Shown here in pieces: positions 42,109-51,001 of a stretch of 64,000 nucleotides of DNA. Position 1 is the stretch's first letter, and every line of letters begins with the position of its first letter. A program made the translations under genes and the position numbers. The DNA comes from SZUA-365 sp049663345 (GTDB lineage Bacteria > Bacteroidota > Ignavibacteria > SZUA-365): assembly GCA_049663345.1 (NCBI GenBank), contig JBATDG010000087.1:1-64000 (forward strand). Reading direction: 5' to 3'. The notes under the pieces are model-generated. The model was not told the DNA's origin. It was given only the letters and a program-made list of their open reading frames with translations, and made no database searches.

Positions 42109-43637
42109 ATGGCTCCGAAAGCATCCGCACGGACTGGTTCGATCGATGGGCGCTCTATTCCCCGGATCGACTCGCCCTGACGGACGAAGAATCGGGACGA
42201 ACCTTCACCTACGCGCAATGCAGCCGCATCATCAACCGGCTCGCGCTTGTACTTCGCGATGAATATAAGGTGACGCACGGTGATCGGATTGCCGTCCTGG
42301 CCACGAATGAAATCGAGTACGTATTCCTTTTCTTCGCAGCTCAGAAAATCAGCGCGATTCTCGTCCCGATCAACTATCGGCTGGCGCCTCGTGAAATCGG
42401 ACATATTCTTTCTGATTGCACGCCGGTGCTCTTTTCCTACCAGCGGCAGTTCACGGCAGAAATTGAAGCGCTGCCGAATGGAGTGGCGGATGGAATACAG
42501 ACAACTTCGTTCGATGGTCCCGACAGTCTGACCGCGCGCATGTTCAATGAAGAGCTGCCAGCGAATACTGTGCAGCAGCAAGCCGATTTCGAGACACCGG
42601 TCATGGTGCTGTATACTTCCGGAACGACGGGGACTCCAAAGGGTGCTGTGATTACACACGGCATGCTGTTCTGGAATTCGGTCAACACGAGCATGCGGCT
42701 CAATCTCGTTCAGCAGGACGTCACGCTGACGTTCGCTCCGTTTTTCCATACCGGTGGATGGAATGTGCTGACCACCCCGTTTCTGCATCGTGGTGCGCAT
42801 ATCATTCTTCTGAAGAAATTCGATCCCGAACAGGTGCTGCATCTTTGCGACAGCGCCGGCGTGTCGATACTTTTCGGCGTGCCGACCATGATGGATATGA
42901 TGCATCGCTGCAGCGCGTTCTCCACCGTGTCGCTCGCGACGGTGCGCTATGCCATTGTTGGCGGAGAGCCGATGCCCGCCGATTTGATACGCGCGTGGCA
43001 GGCAAAGGGCGTGCCTATAAGGCTTGGCTACGGATTGACTGAGTTTGGTCCCAACGTGTTTTCCCTTAATGAAGAGGATGCGATACGGAAAATCGGTTCC
43101 ATCGGCTTTCCAAATTTCTATGTAGACACGCGTGTGGTTGACGACAGCGGCGAGGACGCTGCTGATGGTGCGGTTGGTGAACTACTGCTTCGCGGACCCG
43201 TGTGTACGCCCGGATACTGGAACAATCCCGAGGCAACGGCCGCCGCTATTCAGGATGGCTGGCTTCGGACAGGCGACCTTGTACGGCGGGACGAAGACGG
43301 CTATTTTTATGTAGTTGACCGCAAGAAGGATATGTTTATCAGCGGTGCAGAGAATGTGTATCCCGCGGAAATCGAACACTTTCTCCGCACACATCCTGCA
43401 GTCGAAGCTGTTGCCGTTGTGGGTGTCCCTGATGAGAGGTGGGGTGAAGCAGGGAAAGCCTTCGTGGTGCTGCGCAAGGACGCCGTGACGACAGCGGAAG
43501 ATCTGCTCGATTTCTGCAAAGGAAATCTGGCGAAATACAAAATTCCGAAGTATGTTGTCTTATTAGATGCTCTTCCGCTGAGCGACAGTGGAAAGATTCT
43601 CAAAAAGAAACTCAGGGCAATAGAAAATGGAAGGTAA
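42105..43637 (+). CDS. AMP-forming acyl-CoA synthetase
   Basis: 510 aa of the ANL superfamily. The P-loop-like motif is VLYTSGTTGTPKGAVITH. Further motifs are GYGLTEFGPNV (A5), GWLRTGDLVRRDEDGYFYVVDRKKDM (A7-A8), and the C-terminal catalytic lysine in LSDSGKILKK. It activates a carboxylic acid to the acyl-CoA via an acyl-adenylate. The length and motifs are intact. The chain or ring specificity is unknown. It lies between the symporter and MaoC genes with overlaps on both sides, forming a tight unit. Confidence 0.93.
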   Translation: MNGSESIRTDWFDRWALYSPDRLALTDEESGRTFTYAQCSRIINRLALVLRDEYKVTHGDRIAVLATNEIEYVFLFFAAQKISAILVPINYRLAPREIGHILSDCTPVLFSYQRQFTAEIEALPNGVADGIQTTSFDGPDSLTARMFNEELPANTVQQQADFETPVMVLYTSGTTGTPKGAVITHGMLFWNSVNTSMRLNLVQQDVTLTFAPFFHTGGWNVLTTPFLHRGAHIILLKKFDPEQVLHLCDSAGVSILFGVPTMMDMMHRCSAFSTVSLATVRYAIVGGEPMPADLIRAWQAKGVPIRLGYGLTEFGPNVFSLNEEDAIRKIGSIGFPNFYVDTRVVDDSGEDAADGAVGELLLRGPVCTPGYWNNPEATAAAIQDGWLRTGDLVRRDEDGYFYVVDRKKDMFISGAENVYPAEIEHFLRTHPAVEAVAVVGVPDERWGEAGKAFVVLRKDAVTTAEDLLDFCKGNLAKYKIPKYVVLLDALPLSDSGKILKKKLRAIENGR

Positions 43638-44046
43638 GCGAATGCAGGACATGCAGGTGGGCGACCGCGCGTCGTTTGCCAAAACGGTGAGCGAATCTGA
43701 TGTGTACGGATTCGCCGGCATCACCGGTGACTTTAATCCGGTGCATGTCAACGCGGTGTACGCGGCGGAAAGCATGTTCGAACGCCGCATCGCGCACGGG
43801 ATGCTTTATGCCAGCTTTATTTCGACCGTGCTCGGGATGCAGCTGCCCGGTCCGGGTGTGATCTATCTCTCGCAGTCGCTGCGCTTTCTCAAGCCTGTTT
43901 TTATAGGCGATACCGTGACCGCAGAAGTTGAGGTCGCCGAAATGTTTGCGGAGAAAAACCGTGTCCGCTTCCTCACTCGCTGCTTCAACCAGGATGCACA
44001 GCTCGTGGCGGAAGGGGAATCACTGCTCATGCCCCGAAAAGATTGA
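43627..44046 (+). CDS. MaoC-like (R)-specific enoyl-CoA hydratase
   Basis: 139 aa single hot-dog domain. The catalytic motif is GITGDFNPVHVN, with Asp and His in the usual spacing, followed by RRIAHGMLYASFISTVLG. These enzymes hydrate trans-2-enoyl-CoA to (R)-3-hydroxyacyl-CoA, as in PhaJ. The frame starts at 43627 inside the end of the ligase gene (11 nt overlap). A second ATG at 43642 (MQDMQVGDRASF) could be the real start. It ends the gene set that began with the GbsR-like regulator. Confidence 0.9.
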   Translation: MEGKRMQDMQVGDRASFAKTVSESDVYGFAGITGDFNPVHVNAVYAAESMFERRIAHGMLYASFISTVLGMQLPGPGVIYLSQSLRFLKPVFIGDTVTAEVEVAEMFAEKNRVRFLTRCFNQDAQLVAEGESLLMPRKD

Positions 44047-44115
44047 GCGGAATGCCGATGAAATTCTGATCTATACACTGTCATTCACACACCACACTCA
44101 CGAAGGAGTACTGTT

Positions 44116-44895
44116 ATGAAGTTCCGCCTTCTTCCGCTTGTTCTGGCAGCTGCCATGTTCGTTTTCGCCGCATGTTCGAGTGACGACGACGGCACGCCTG
44201 TAACCCCGAGCAACAAGATCGCCGTGACCAACATCTCGCCGATCGCTGGTCCCATCGGCACCACGGTGACGATCACGGGTACCAATTTCGGCACCGATGC
44301 TGCCGCACTCACAATTACCTTCGGCGGCGTCGCCGTCACACCGGTAACGCTCACCGATACCAAAATCACCATAACGGTTCCAGGCAGTCTTGATGTCGGA
44401 GCGACCAGCGTCAAACTGAAGCGCGGTACCGGTGCGGAAGTGACCGTGCCCTTCACAGTGCAGGATCCGATTGTCGGTACCTGGACCTCAGAAGGCTCCA
44501 ACGTTGCATTGCTGCTCTACGGAGCTCCCTTCAACGTCCGCAAGATCGTCGCGACGTTCAAGGCCGATGGCTCCTATATCGTCGTGCAGACTGATTCGTC
44601 CCAGACCAACCTGACACTAACCGGCGTCTATGTCGTAGCTCCGGGCAACGCCGCAGCGCCTAACGACAAGATTCGCACCGTCACCGTGAATCAGGGACAG
44701 CCGACTTCGGTCACAGCCGAGGGCATTTACGAAGTCACCGTCGCCCCGGCCGGAATCACGATGAAGTATGAAATCGCACAGACAGAGCCGCCCCTCGCAG
44801 GCGTGACCAAACCGACTCCCGCACTCGGGTTCGGCAGCACGGCCGGTGGGCTTTTCGGCACGATCAACATCCAGACATACGTCAAGAACAACTAA
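44116..44895 (+). CDS. IPT/TIG-domain lipoprotein
   Basis: 259 aa. Lipoprotein signal MKFRLLPLVLAAAMFVFAAC, with Cys20 as lipidation site, followed by SSDDDG. An IPT/TIG immunoglobulin-like domain covers about residues 35-115 (ISPIAGPIGTTVTITGTNFG). The C-terminal half has a lipocalin-like beta pattern (IVGTWTSEGSNVALLLYG, KADGSYIVVQTDSSQ). A good ribosome site (gaaggagtactgtt) precedes the ATG. It is probably anchored to the outer membrane. Role unknown. Confidence 0.78.
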   Translation: MKFRLLPLVLAAAMFVFAACSSDDDGTPVTPSNKIAVTNISPIAGPIGTTVTITGTNFGTDAAALTITFGGVAVTPVTLTDTKITITVPGSLDVGATSVKLKRGTGAEVTVPFTVQDPIVGTWTSEGSNVALLLYGAPFNVRKIVATFKADGSYIVVQTDSSQTNLTLTGVYVVAPGNAAAPNDKIRTVTVNQGQPTSVTAEGIYEVTVAPAGITMKYEIAQTEPPLAGVTKPTPALGFGSTAGGLFGTINIQTYVKNN

Positions 44896-44903
44896 TCCCT
44901 GCG

Positions 44904-44938
44904 GGGAGGGGCTTCGGCCCCTCCCATCTGTTTTGTTT
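44904..44938 (+). terminator. Rho-independent terminator
   Basis: The stem gggaggggc (44904-44912) and gcccctccc (44917-44925), with a stable ttcg tetraloop, is followed by a T-rich stretch (atctgttttgttt). It lies directly after the TIG lipoprotein stop and before the porin gene start. Confidence 0.88.
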
Positions 44939-44956
44939 ATGTACCGAGGTGGAACG

Positions 44957-46516
44957 ATGCTTCGCATTCTCCTGCTCCTGCTGATCGCCGCTCCCTTATA
45001 TGCTCAGATGCCGGATTATCCGGTAGAGGATGACCGCGGCCGCGGCGTGCCCGACAAACCTGCACCCGAGCTGCAGTTTATCGGCTACATGTTTAACCGC
45101 TTCACAACAACCAACATTGCACCGACGAACGAACTGCTCCGCGGACAGATCATAGGCCGCCTTTTCGGCGCCAATACGACGACGACCCTGCCGCAGACTT
45201 CGGTGTACGGCGAGACGCGATTCGTGCCGCTGTTCGTTTATCGTCCCTCCATCCTTGACGGTTCCGCTGTATTCCGCGGATTGTTCAAAGTGGATATGAC
45301 TTGGGGCGATGCCAGCTATGGTGTTGGAAACAATACAGGCGGCGCGATCAGCGGCGGAACGGTGAATATTCAAACGCTCATGGCAAACATCGAACTGCGG
45401 CCCGCAAAGGAATGGAACGTGATAGTCGGCTTGCAGCGCATTTTTGACAACGTGCGCGATCCGAATATCAATACGCTGTGGACGAATCAGACCAGCGGAA
45501 ACCGCCTGATGTACTGGGGGACCCAAGGCGTCGGTGTGAGCAGTTATTCACAGCTTTCTCCTGTGACCGATCTCCGACTGGCCTATTATCAGCTCTACGA
45601 AAATCAGATTCAGTACGACGATGACGTTGTGCTCTGGATGGCGGATGCTGAAACGCAGGTTGATCCTCTTCTGGAAGTCGGTGCGAGCGCATGGTACGTC
45701 CGTGATCGCGGCGCCGGCAACGGCGGCGTCTCGGTATTGGGACAGGGTTTTAATTCATCGCTGGTTAATTACAATGGCGGAGCAAGGCTTCAGCTCGACA
45801 ATCCCAGGTACACTGCCGATGTGTTCTGGCTGGGCACAAATACTTCGTGGAACCGGGAGTTCATCAACGGACGCTGGTGGGCGAGCGCCATGGCGATGGC
45901 GAATCTGGGCAGCATCGACACCGTCGCCCTCAATGGCAGTACTGGACACCGTGCGGATATTTTCGGTGTCACCGGCCACGGCTCGCTCTACTACAAATTC
46001 GGCCAGACCCTGAATGATCGCGTCGGCGTGGAAGGACTCTACACGACAGGCGACAAGGATGGAGCTGCTGACGGAACATATTCCGGCGTCGTTACGGGTA
46101 ATACCTGGGGTTCACCGGTAGGCATCTACAGTTCACATCGCGCCTTTCTGCTTTTCCCGGATGCGCAGGTCATCAATCGCTATTACTCTGCTGTTCACGA
46201 TATTTCGAACCTCGGCTACGGCACGAGCGCGCTGTTCTTCAACTATTTCAACGACCTGATTCCCAACAAACTGGGCATGAAACTCGGAGCAGCGGCTGCG
46301 CTGGCCAACGAAAAACCCGATCTCGGCGGTAATTTCATGGGCTACGAAGTGAACGCCGAATTCAAGTACAACTACGGGGTCTTCCTGAACTTCGGGCTGC
46401 ACATGGCATACATGGTACCCGGCGATTTCTACGATAGTCCGTTTGTTCGCAACACCGAGCAAAAACCCGCCGATCCATGGGTGCTTTTCCTAAGCATCGC
46501 CTGGCTGATGTTCTGA
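44957..46516 (+). CDS. Outer-membrane porin-like beta-barrel protein
   Basis: 519 aa from the ATG at 44957, preceded by cgaggtggaacg. The signal peptide is MLRILLLLLIAAPLYAQ. The mature part is a run of amphipathic strands with many Tyr and Trp (DLRLAYYQLYENQIQYDDDV, PLLEVGASAWYVRD, WASAMAMANLGSID). It ends in SIAWLMF with terminal Phe, the usual barrel-assembly signal. The overall look is of an alginate-export-type or phosphate-porin-like 16-18-strand barrel. Substrate is unknown. The hydrolase lipoprotein gene follows closely. Confidence 0.75.
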   Translation: MLRILLLLLIAAPLYAQMPDYPVEDDRGRGVPDKPAPELQFIGYMFNRFTTTNIAPTNELLRGQIIGRLFGANTTTTLPQTSVYGETRFVPLFVYRPSILDGSAVFRGLFKVDMTWGDASYGVGNNTGGAISGGTVNIQTLMANIELRPAKEWNVIVGLQRIFDNVRDPNINTLWTNQTSGNRLMYWGTQGVGVSSYSQLSPVTDLRLAYYQLYENQIQYDDDVVLWMADAETQVDPLLEVGASAWYVRDRGAGNGGVSVLGQGFNSSLVNYNGGARLQLDNPRYTADVFWLGTNTSWNREFINGRWWASAMAMANLGSIDTVALNGSTGHRADIFGVTGHGSLYYKFGQTLNDRVGVEGLYTTGDKDGAADGTYSGVVTGNTWGSPVGIYSSHRAFLLFPDAQVINRYYSAVHDISNLGYGTSALFFNYFNDLIPNKLGMKLGAAAALANEKPDLGGNFMGYEVNAEFKYNYGVFLNFGLHMAYMVPGDFYDSPFVRNTEQKPADPWVLFLSIAWLMF

Positions 46517-46554
46517 TAATCGCCTTTGGAACTCCATCATCAATGGCACGCGCT

Positions 46555-47514
46555 ATGAAAATTTCCCTGTTCCCCATATTTCTCATCATCCTCATGATTA
46601 CTGGCTGCAGTTCCGCAAAATTCTATTACGATGCACCGCCTCTTGCCTTCGAGGACATCGACTATGGATTCCCCATGACGACGGGAACCATCAATGGTGT
46701 GCAGATGGCCTGGTATGACAGCGGCGGCAGCGGCGCCGTCGTTGTGCTTGTGCACGGACTCGCGAGCAATGCCGGCTTCTGGCGCTACAATGTTTCCGCC
46801 TTGGTTTCCGCCGGTTTCCGTGTGATCGCCGTCGACCTTCCCGGTTACGGGAAGTCTGCAAAAGCTTACGCTACGCCCTATGGAATGGCCTTCTACGCAA
46901 AAACGCTCGATGCCCTGCTGCAAAAGCTCTCGATTGAAAAGGCCACAATTGCCGGACATTCGATGGGCGGACAGATCGCCATGACCATGGTCCTGCAGGG
47001 GAGTGCGCGCGCAGAGCGGCTGTTACTGCTGTCGCCAGCGGGGATCGAGCGCTTCAAGGACGGCGAAGGCCGCTGGCTGAAGGACGCCGTGTCTCCCGCT
47101 TTCGTCATCAATACTCCCGAAGACCGCATACGCGCGAATCTCGCATCGAATTTCTATTGCTGGCGCGATGACCTGGAATGGATGGTGGAGGAACGCGTGC
47201 GAATGGCGAAGGACCCCGCGTTCGAGCGGTTCGCCTACGTCGTCTCGCGCTGCGTCGCCGCTATGGTCGAGGAACCGGTTTGGCAAAGTCTGGACAAGCT
47301 CAACGTGCCTATTCTCGTGCTCGCCGGTGAAAAGGATAATCTGATCCCTAATCCATATCTGCATGGAGGGACTACGCAGGGAGTGATGGAGAATGGCGTC
47401 GCGCAGCTGCCTTCGGCACGGCTGCAGATGATTCCCAGTGCAGGACACATGATTCAGATCGAGAAACCCGAGCTGATCAACGAGGCTATGATTGCTTTTC
47501 TCAAGGGATCGTAA
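46555..47514 (+). CDS. Alpha/beta-hydrolase lipoprotein
   Basis: About 319 aa from the ATG at 46555 (46543 is possible). The lipoprotein signal MKISLFPIFLIILMITGC gives Cys18 as anchor. The hydrolase fold shows the oxyanion region VVLVHGLASNAGFW, the nucleophile elbow GHSMGGQIAM, the acid in PILVLAGEKDNLIPNP, and the histidine in SAGHMIQIEKPE. The triad Ser-Asp-His is complete. It resembles esterases and haloalkane-dehalogenase-like hydrolases. It would act in the periplasm, tethered to a membrane. The substrate is unknown. Confidence 0.87.
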   Translation: MKISLFPIFLIILMITGCSSAKFYYDAPPLAFEDIDYGFPMTTGTINGVQMAWYDSGGSGAVVVLVHGLASNAGFWRYNVSALVSAGFRVIAVDLPGYGKSAKAYATPYGMAFYAKTLDALLQKLSIEKATIAGHSMGGQIAMTMVLQGSARAERLLLLSPAGIERFKDGEGRWLKDAVSPAFVINTPEDRIRANLASNFYCWRDDLEWMVEERVRMAKDPAFERFAYVVSRCVAAMVEEPVWQSLDKLNVPILVLAGEKDNLIPNPYLHGGTTQGVMENGVAQLPSARLQMIPSAGHMIQIEKPELINEAMIAFLKGS

Positions 47515-47556
47515 TCCGGATCAACTCGTAACCCGGATCAACTCGTAACCCGGATC
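47512..47556. repeat. 17-bp tandem repeat at gene end
   Basis: Units of taacccggatcaactcg start at 47512, 47529 and 47546 (the last partial). The first unit includes the hydrolase stop codon, so each copy repeats an in-frame or shifted taa. No other role is apparent. Confidence 0.85.
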
Positions 47557-47617
47557 GGGGAGATCAGGCACTACCCGGACATGACTGCAGGTTCGGCGAC
47601 AGGCGGCTATGCCTTCG

Positions 47618-48214
47618 TCAGGCTTGCGTAGAAGATTTCCAGCTTTCGGAACAGGGGAGGATGCGGCAGGCTAGCGGGGAGATGAGCAGCAAGGCGATCG
47701 TAGTGAGAATGCCGCATTGAAGCAGAACTATTGGGAGTGGGAGCGTAGAGGCGAACATTCCAAGCGGAGTGAACCAGAGCCAGTTCCAATCCGCAGGGAG
47801 ATGACGGAAGGTCGCCGCGAAATACAGCAGATCGCAGGCTCCGCCCATCCAAACAAGATTTCCTGCCAGCATCGCGCGCCAGCCGGCCGCGAACAGTACC
47901 GCAGCGCTCAGGATGACCTGAAACGTGACCTGCACAATCCGGTATGCGTTGAGGCTGACAGCATAGGCTGATCGCAGCTCAGGATGCTGCGCCATACTGT
48001 TTGCCGCCGTCGAGTTCGTCATCACAATGAAATCATACCCGAACACGTCGTACAGACTGAACGCGGCTGCAAAAAGCAGCAGGGCGCTGATGCGTCGATG
48101 GAAGGGATTCTTGAGAAACAGCAGGGAAAACAGAGCGAACGCTCCGATGATCACCAATCCGCCTGCAGCGGTCTGTTTGAAAAGAAGGGAGAATATGTGT
48201 TCGCTGGAAAGCAA
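47618..48214 (-). CDS. Unrecognised multi-pass membrane protein
   Basis: 198 aa with about six hydrophobic segments (LVIIGAFALFSLLFL, ISALLLFAAAFSLYDVFGY, VTFQVILSAAVLFAAGW, LPLPIVLLQCGILTTIALLL). I do not recognise a family. It is 3 nt downstream of the ABM-domain gene on the same strand, so the two are probably one transcript. No charged catalytic motif stands out. Confidence 0.65.
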   Translation of the reverse strand: MLSSEHIFSLLFKQTAAGGLVIIGAFALFSLLFLKNPFHRRISALLLFAAAFSLYDVFGYDFIVMTNSTAANSMAQHPELRSAYAVSLNAYRIVQVTFQVILSAAVLFAAGWRAMLAGNLVWMGGACDLLYFAATFRHLPADWNWLWFTPLGMFASTLPLPIVLLQCGILTTIALLLISPLACRILPCSESWKSSTQA

Positions 48215-48217
48215 CTT

Positions 48218-48808
48218 TCAGCGATCGCGGCGAAATAGCCAGAAAGAGAACGCCCGTGTCATGAGCGGCATGACTGCATAAGTCATGAGAAGAACCATAA
48301 CCGCGGCGACGACCATGATCTGTCCCCACGAGGGAATTGCGCCAAGGAATTGGACGATAATCGGAGGAACTATGATAACGATTGGAAACAACGCCAGCCA
48401 GGTAACGAAGGCCATCTTGTAGCGCGGCGGTGGAGTGATGCCGGGGTGCTCAGGCAGGGTGAACCAGTACTCAAGCCCTGTCATGCGCTGAACACTCATT
48501 TCTCCCGTAATCAATGGCTGAACGCGCATCACCCAGCCGCGGCGGACATCCGAGGTTTCCCATGCGATAAGATTTTCGTAAGTGTCGAAGCGAAATACGA
48601 TGACGTATTCGGGACGCGACTTGCTCGAAGGACGGATGATTCCAGCTCCGAGGTGTCCCTCGAAAGCCATCGCATCGCGCATGATTCCCTTCAGCCATTC
48701 TTCAAAATCCTGTTCCTTGCCCGGCTTGACCGTACGGCGAACGACAGTTGTGAAAGGGCCTTCTGATTTTTCCGGAGGATTGGCGATCAGGGGATCAGTA
48801 TGCTGCAT
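48218..48808 (-). CDS. ABM-domain membrane protein
   Basis: 196 aa. Residues about 18-112 form an antibiotic-biosynthesis-monooxygenase-like ferredoxin fold (TVVRRTVKPGKEQDFEEWLK, MAFEGHLGAGIIRPSS, EYVIVFRFDTYENLIAWETS). Two C-terminal membrane helices follow (FVTWLALFPIVIIVPPIIVQ, IMVVAAVMVLLMTYAVMPL). This ABM-plus-two-helix architecture is known among bacterial 'antibiotic biosynthesis monooxygenase' annotations, without a proven function. It is first in a two-gene unit with the 47618 membrane protein gene. The 159-nt gap upstream (48809-48967) shows nothing I can name. Confidence 0.8.
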   Translation of the reverse strand: MQHTDPLIANPPEKSEGPFTTVVRRTVKPGKEQDFEEWLKGIMRDAMAFEGHLGAGIIRPSSKSRPEYVIVFRFDTYENLIAWETSDVRRGWVMRVQPLITGEMSVQRMTGLEYWFTLPEHPGITPPPRYKMAFVTWLALFPIVIIVPPIIVQFLGAIPSWGQIMVVAAVMVLLMTYAVMPLMTRAFSFWLFRRDR

Positions 48809-48967
48809 TCTTCTTCGTCATTTAATGGAGGGCTCATTCTTGAATAACATCGTTCGGGTACGGAACAATTCCAAAACCGGGAGTGAACATCCATTCAGCC
48901 GGTCGTGGGATAGCTCACCTGTTCCATACCAGAGGGAGAACGTCTATTCAGCCCGCGGCAGGAACGC

Positions 48968-50899
48968 TCATCGGATGACGCTCAGCATCCTTGCCTGAAC
49001 TGCCTCAGCTGTGCTCAGCGTCAGAATATACACACCTGCGGGCAGGACACGTCCAGCCGCGTCGCGGCCATCCCAGGCCAGCAGTGCATGATCTTTTCCC
49101 GGTCCCTTATACACGCTGCGCAAGCTCCGGCCGAGAAGGTCGCGCACCTCTACCCGCACATTCTGCACGGGAGAAGCGTCGAACATTATCTGAAGACTGC
49201 TGCCCTGAGTGAAGGGCTGCGGCCACATCGCGGAGATCCGCAGCGCACCGGATTCCGGAGGCAGCTGACTGAGTCCCGTCGTCTCCTCCGTCTCGAGAAT
49301 AAGAGCGGAGGGATATTCCGGCGTGTGATATATCTGGTTATGCGCGACAAGCGAATCGCCATCCGCATACATCACCCCGCCGTTGTTCAGATTCACATCG
49401 AAACGCGGATAATCGGCTCCGCCGACAACGACGCGCACGCTATGTCCTTTGAGAAATGTATGCGCCAGCTCCTGCAGAGTGATTTCGACCTGATAGATGG
49501 AATCGGGCTGCAGCAGCGCTTCACGATCGGTGCCCTCGTGGAAACGTGCACGGACGATTCCGTCGGTGAGAATCATTGATCGTCCATCCGGAAAAACGTC
49601 ACACAGCCGGATACTGAAATCAGTGTCCGGCCTGTCGGAACGAATGAACAGCTGAACCTTCCCTCCGCCTGCGACCACAAGATTGTTCTCAAGAGGGTCC
49701 GTCGTAAAGAGAAGGACATCATCGCGGTTTTCCACGACATCGCGGATGTCAAGAGGTCCGGGAATGACGGTGTTGTCAAAGGGATTGAATCGCGCACCGC
49801 CATATGAAGGACTCGGGTCACGTGGGTCAGCGGAGAAGCTATCCGCAGCAATGCTGCCCCGCTCCACTTCGGTAAGAAGTTTGCCCTGATCGGATAAATA
49901 CAAAGCATGCTCGGTGCTGCCCTTCGCCGGCCAGCTGTCGCAGGATCGCCATTCATTCTCACCCATCTGATAATAGCGCATAACCGGCGTGAGCGGCCAA
50001 CCGTTTTTTGCACCGTAGAGGTAGTAATCGAAGAAAGCGAAGGCGGCATCACGCGCAGTATTCACGGCATTGGGAAAGCTGAGTTCGCCCTGATCAGCCA
50101 TGTCCACAGACGAATGCAGCCACGGACCCATGATGAGCCGATGCTGCAGCCGGACTTTCTCATTGCTCTTTTCCCGCAGATCCTGAAATGCGCGGAGCAC
50201 ATCGTTCGGATAATGATCGAACCAGCCGCTGACCATCAGCAGAGGCACTTCGATTTCCTCGGGATAATCATTCCTGCTGGAGAGGAGCCGCCAGTAGGCA
50301 TTCTCCACCGGCTGGGAGGTGACAAGACTGACGGTGATAAACCCGAGCTTCTCGAGGGTTTCGACGTGTTCGCGCCGCAGATCGCCGCCGTAATAATAAT
50401 CGGAGTATTCAGTCTTGTAATCGATGATCATGGGTGCGGCGCAGACAAGATGGGGCGGATGCTGTCTTGCAGTCTGGAATTGAATCAATCCGAGGGCGGA
50501 TCCGCCGTAGGTGGCCACCTTCCCGTTGCACCATGACTGCTCAGCGATCCACTCGACGACGTCGTAGCCGTCCAGCCCTCTATCGTATCCCGCGATCGCG
50601 GCGTCCTTGGATGCATAAAAGCCGCGCCAGTCGACGATGACGTATTGGTACCTGGAGGAATCAAGCGGGAACCCTGTTTCGCGGTACAAGCCGAAACTCA
50701 ACCGGTAGAGCGACTTGTTGTACGGGGTTTGCACAAGGATCACCGGCTTGGGCCGGCTGCCGTCATTCACGTACACGTCAGCTTTCAATACATTGCCGTC
50801 GCGCACGGGAATATCGGTTTCTGCGTAGCGCAGCTGTGCGGAAAGCGGTGCTGCAGCAAAGGTGATCAGGAATGCGATCGAGAGAGCACTGTATTTCAT
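48968..50899 (-). CDS. CocE/NonD-type hydrolase with T9SS sorting domain
   Basis: About 643 aa from the ATG at 50899. The signal peptide is MKYSALSIAFLITFAAAPLSAQ. The X-Pro dipeptidyl-peptidase/cocaine-esterase fold is clear: DIPVRDGNVLKADVYVND, PVILVQTPYNKS, YVIVDWRGF…SKDA, the nucleophile in VATYGGSALGLIQ, and MVSGWFDHYPNDVLRAF. The C-terminal jelly-roll of the family follows (SIRLCDVFPDGRSMILTDG). The last 85 residues are a sorting domain (MWPQPFTQGSSLQI, DLLGRSLRSVY, PAGVYILTL). It is thus a surface-displayed or released ester or peptide hydrolase. It is next to a TonB receptor set. Confidence 0.88.
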   Translation of the reverse strand: MKYSALSIAFLITFAAAPLSAQLRYAETDIPVRDGNVLKADVYVNDGSRPKPVILVQTPYNKSLYRLSFGLYRETGFPLDSSRYQYVIVDWRGFYASKDAAIAGYDRGLDGYDVVEWIAEQSWCNGKVATYGGSALGLIQFQTARQHPPHLVCAAPMIIDYKTEYSDYYYGGDLRREHVETLEKLGFITVSLVTSQPVENAYWRLLSSRNDYPEEIEVPLLMVSGWFDHYPNDVLRAFQDLREKSNEKVRLQHRLIMGPWLHSSVDMADQGELSFPNAVNTARDAAFAFFDYYLYGAKNGWPLTPVMRYYQMGENEWRSCDSWPAKGSTEHALYLSDQGKLLTEVERGSIAADSFSADPRDPSPSYGGARFNPFDNTVIPGPLDIRDVVENRDDVLLFTTDPLENNLVVAGGGKVQLFIRSDRPDTDFSIRLCDVFPDGRSMILTDGIVRARFHEGTDREALLQPDSIYQVEITLQELAHTFLKGHSVRVVVGGADYPRFDVNLNNGGVMYADGDSLVAHNQIYHTPEYPSALILETEETTGLSQLPPESGALRISAMWPQPFTQGSSLQIMFDASPVQNVRVEVRDLLGRSLRSVYKGPGKDHALLAWDGRDAAGRVLPAGVYILTLSTAEAVQARMLSVIR

Positions 50900-51001
50900 A
50901 GGCGCCACCAGTATCGTTCATTTTGAGAATGTGATCAAAGGCCGAAGCGATTACCGGCCTTTGACAAGAATATACGCAACGAGGTTTATTTCCTTGGAGT
51001 G

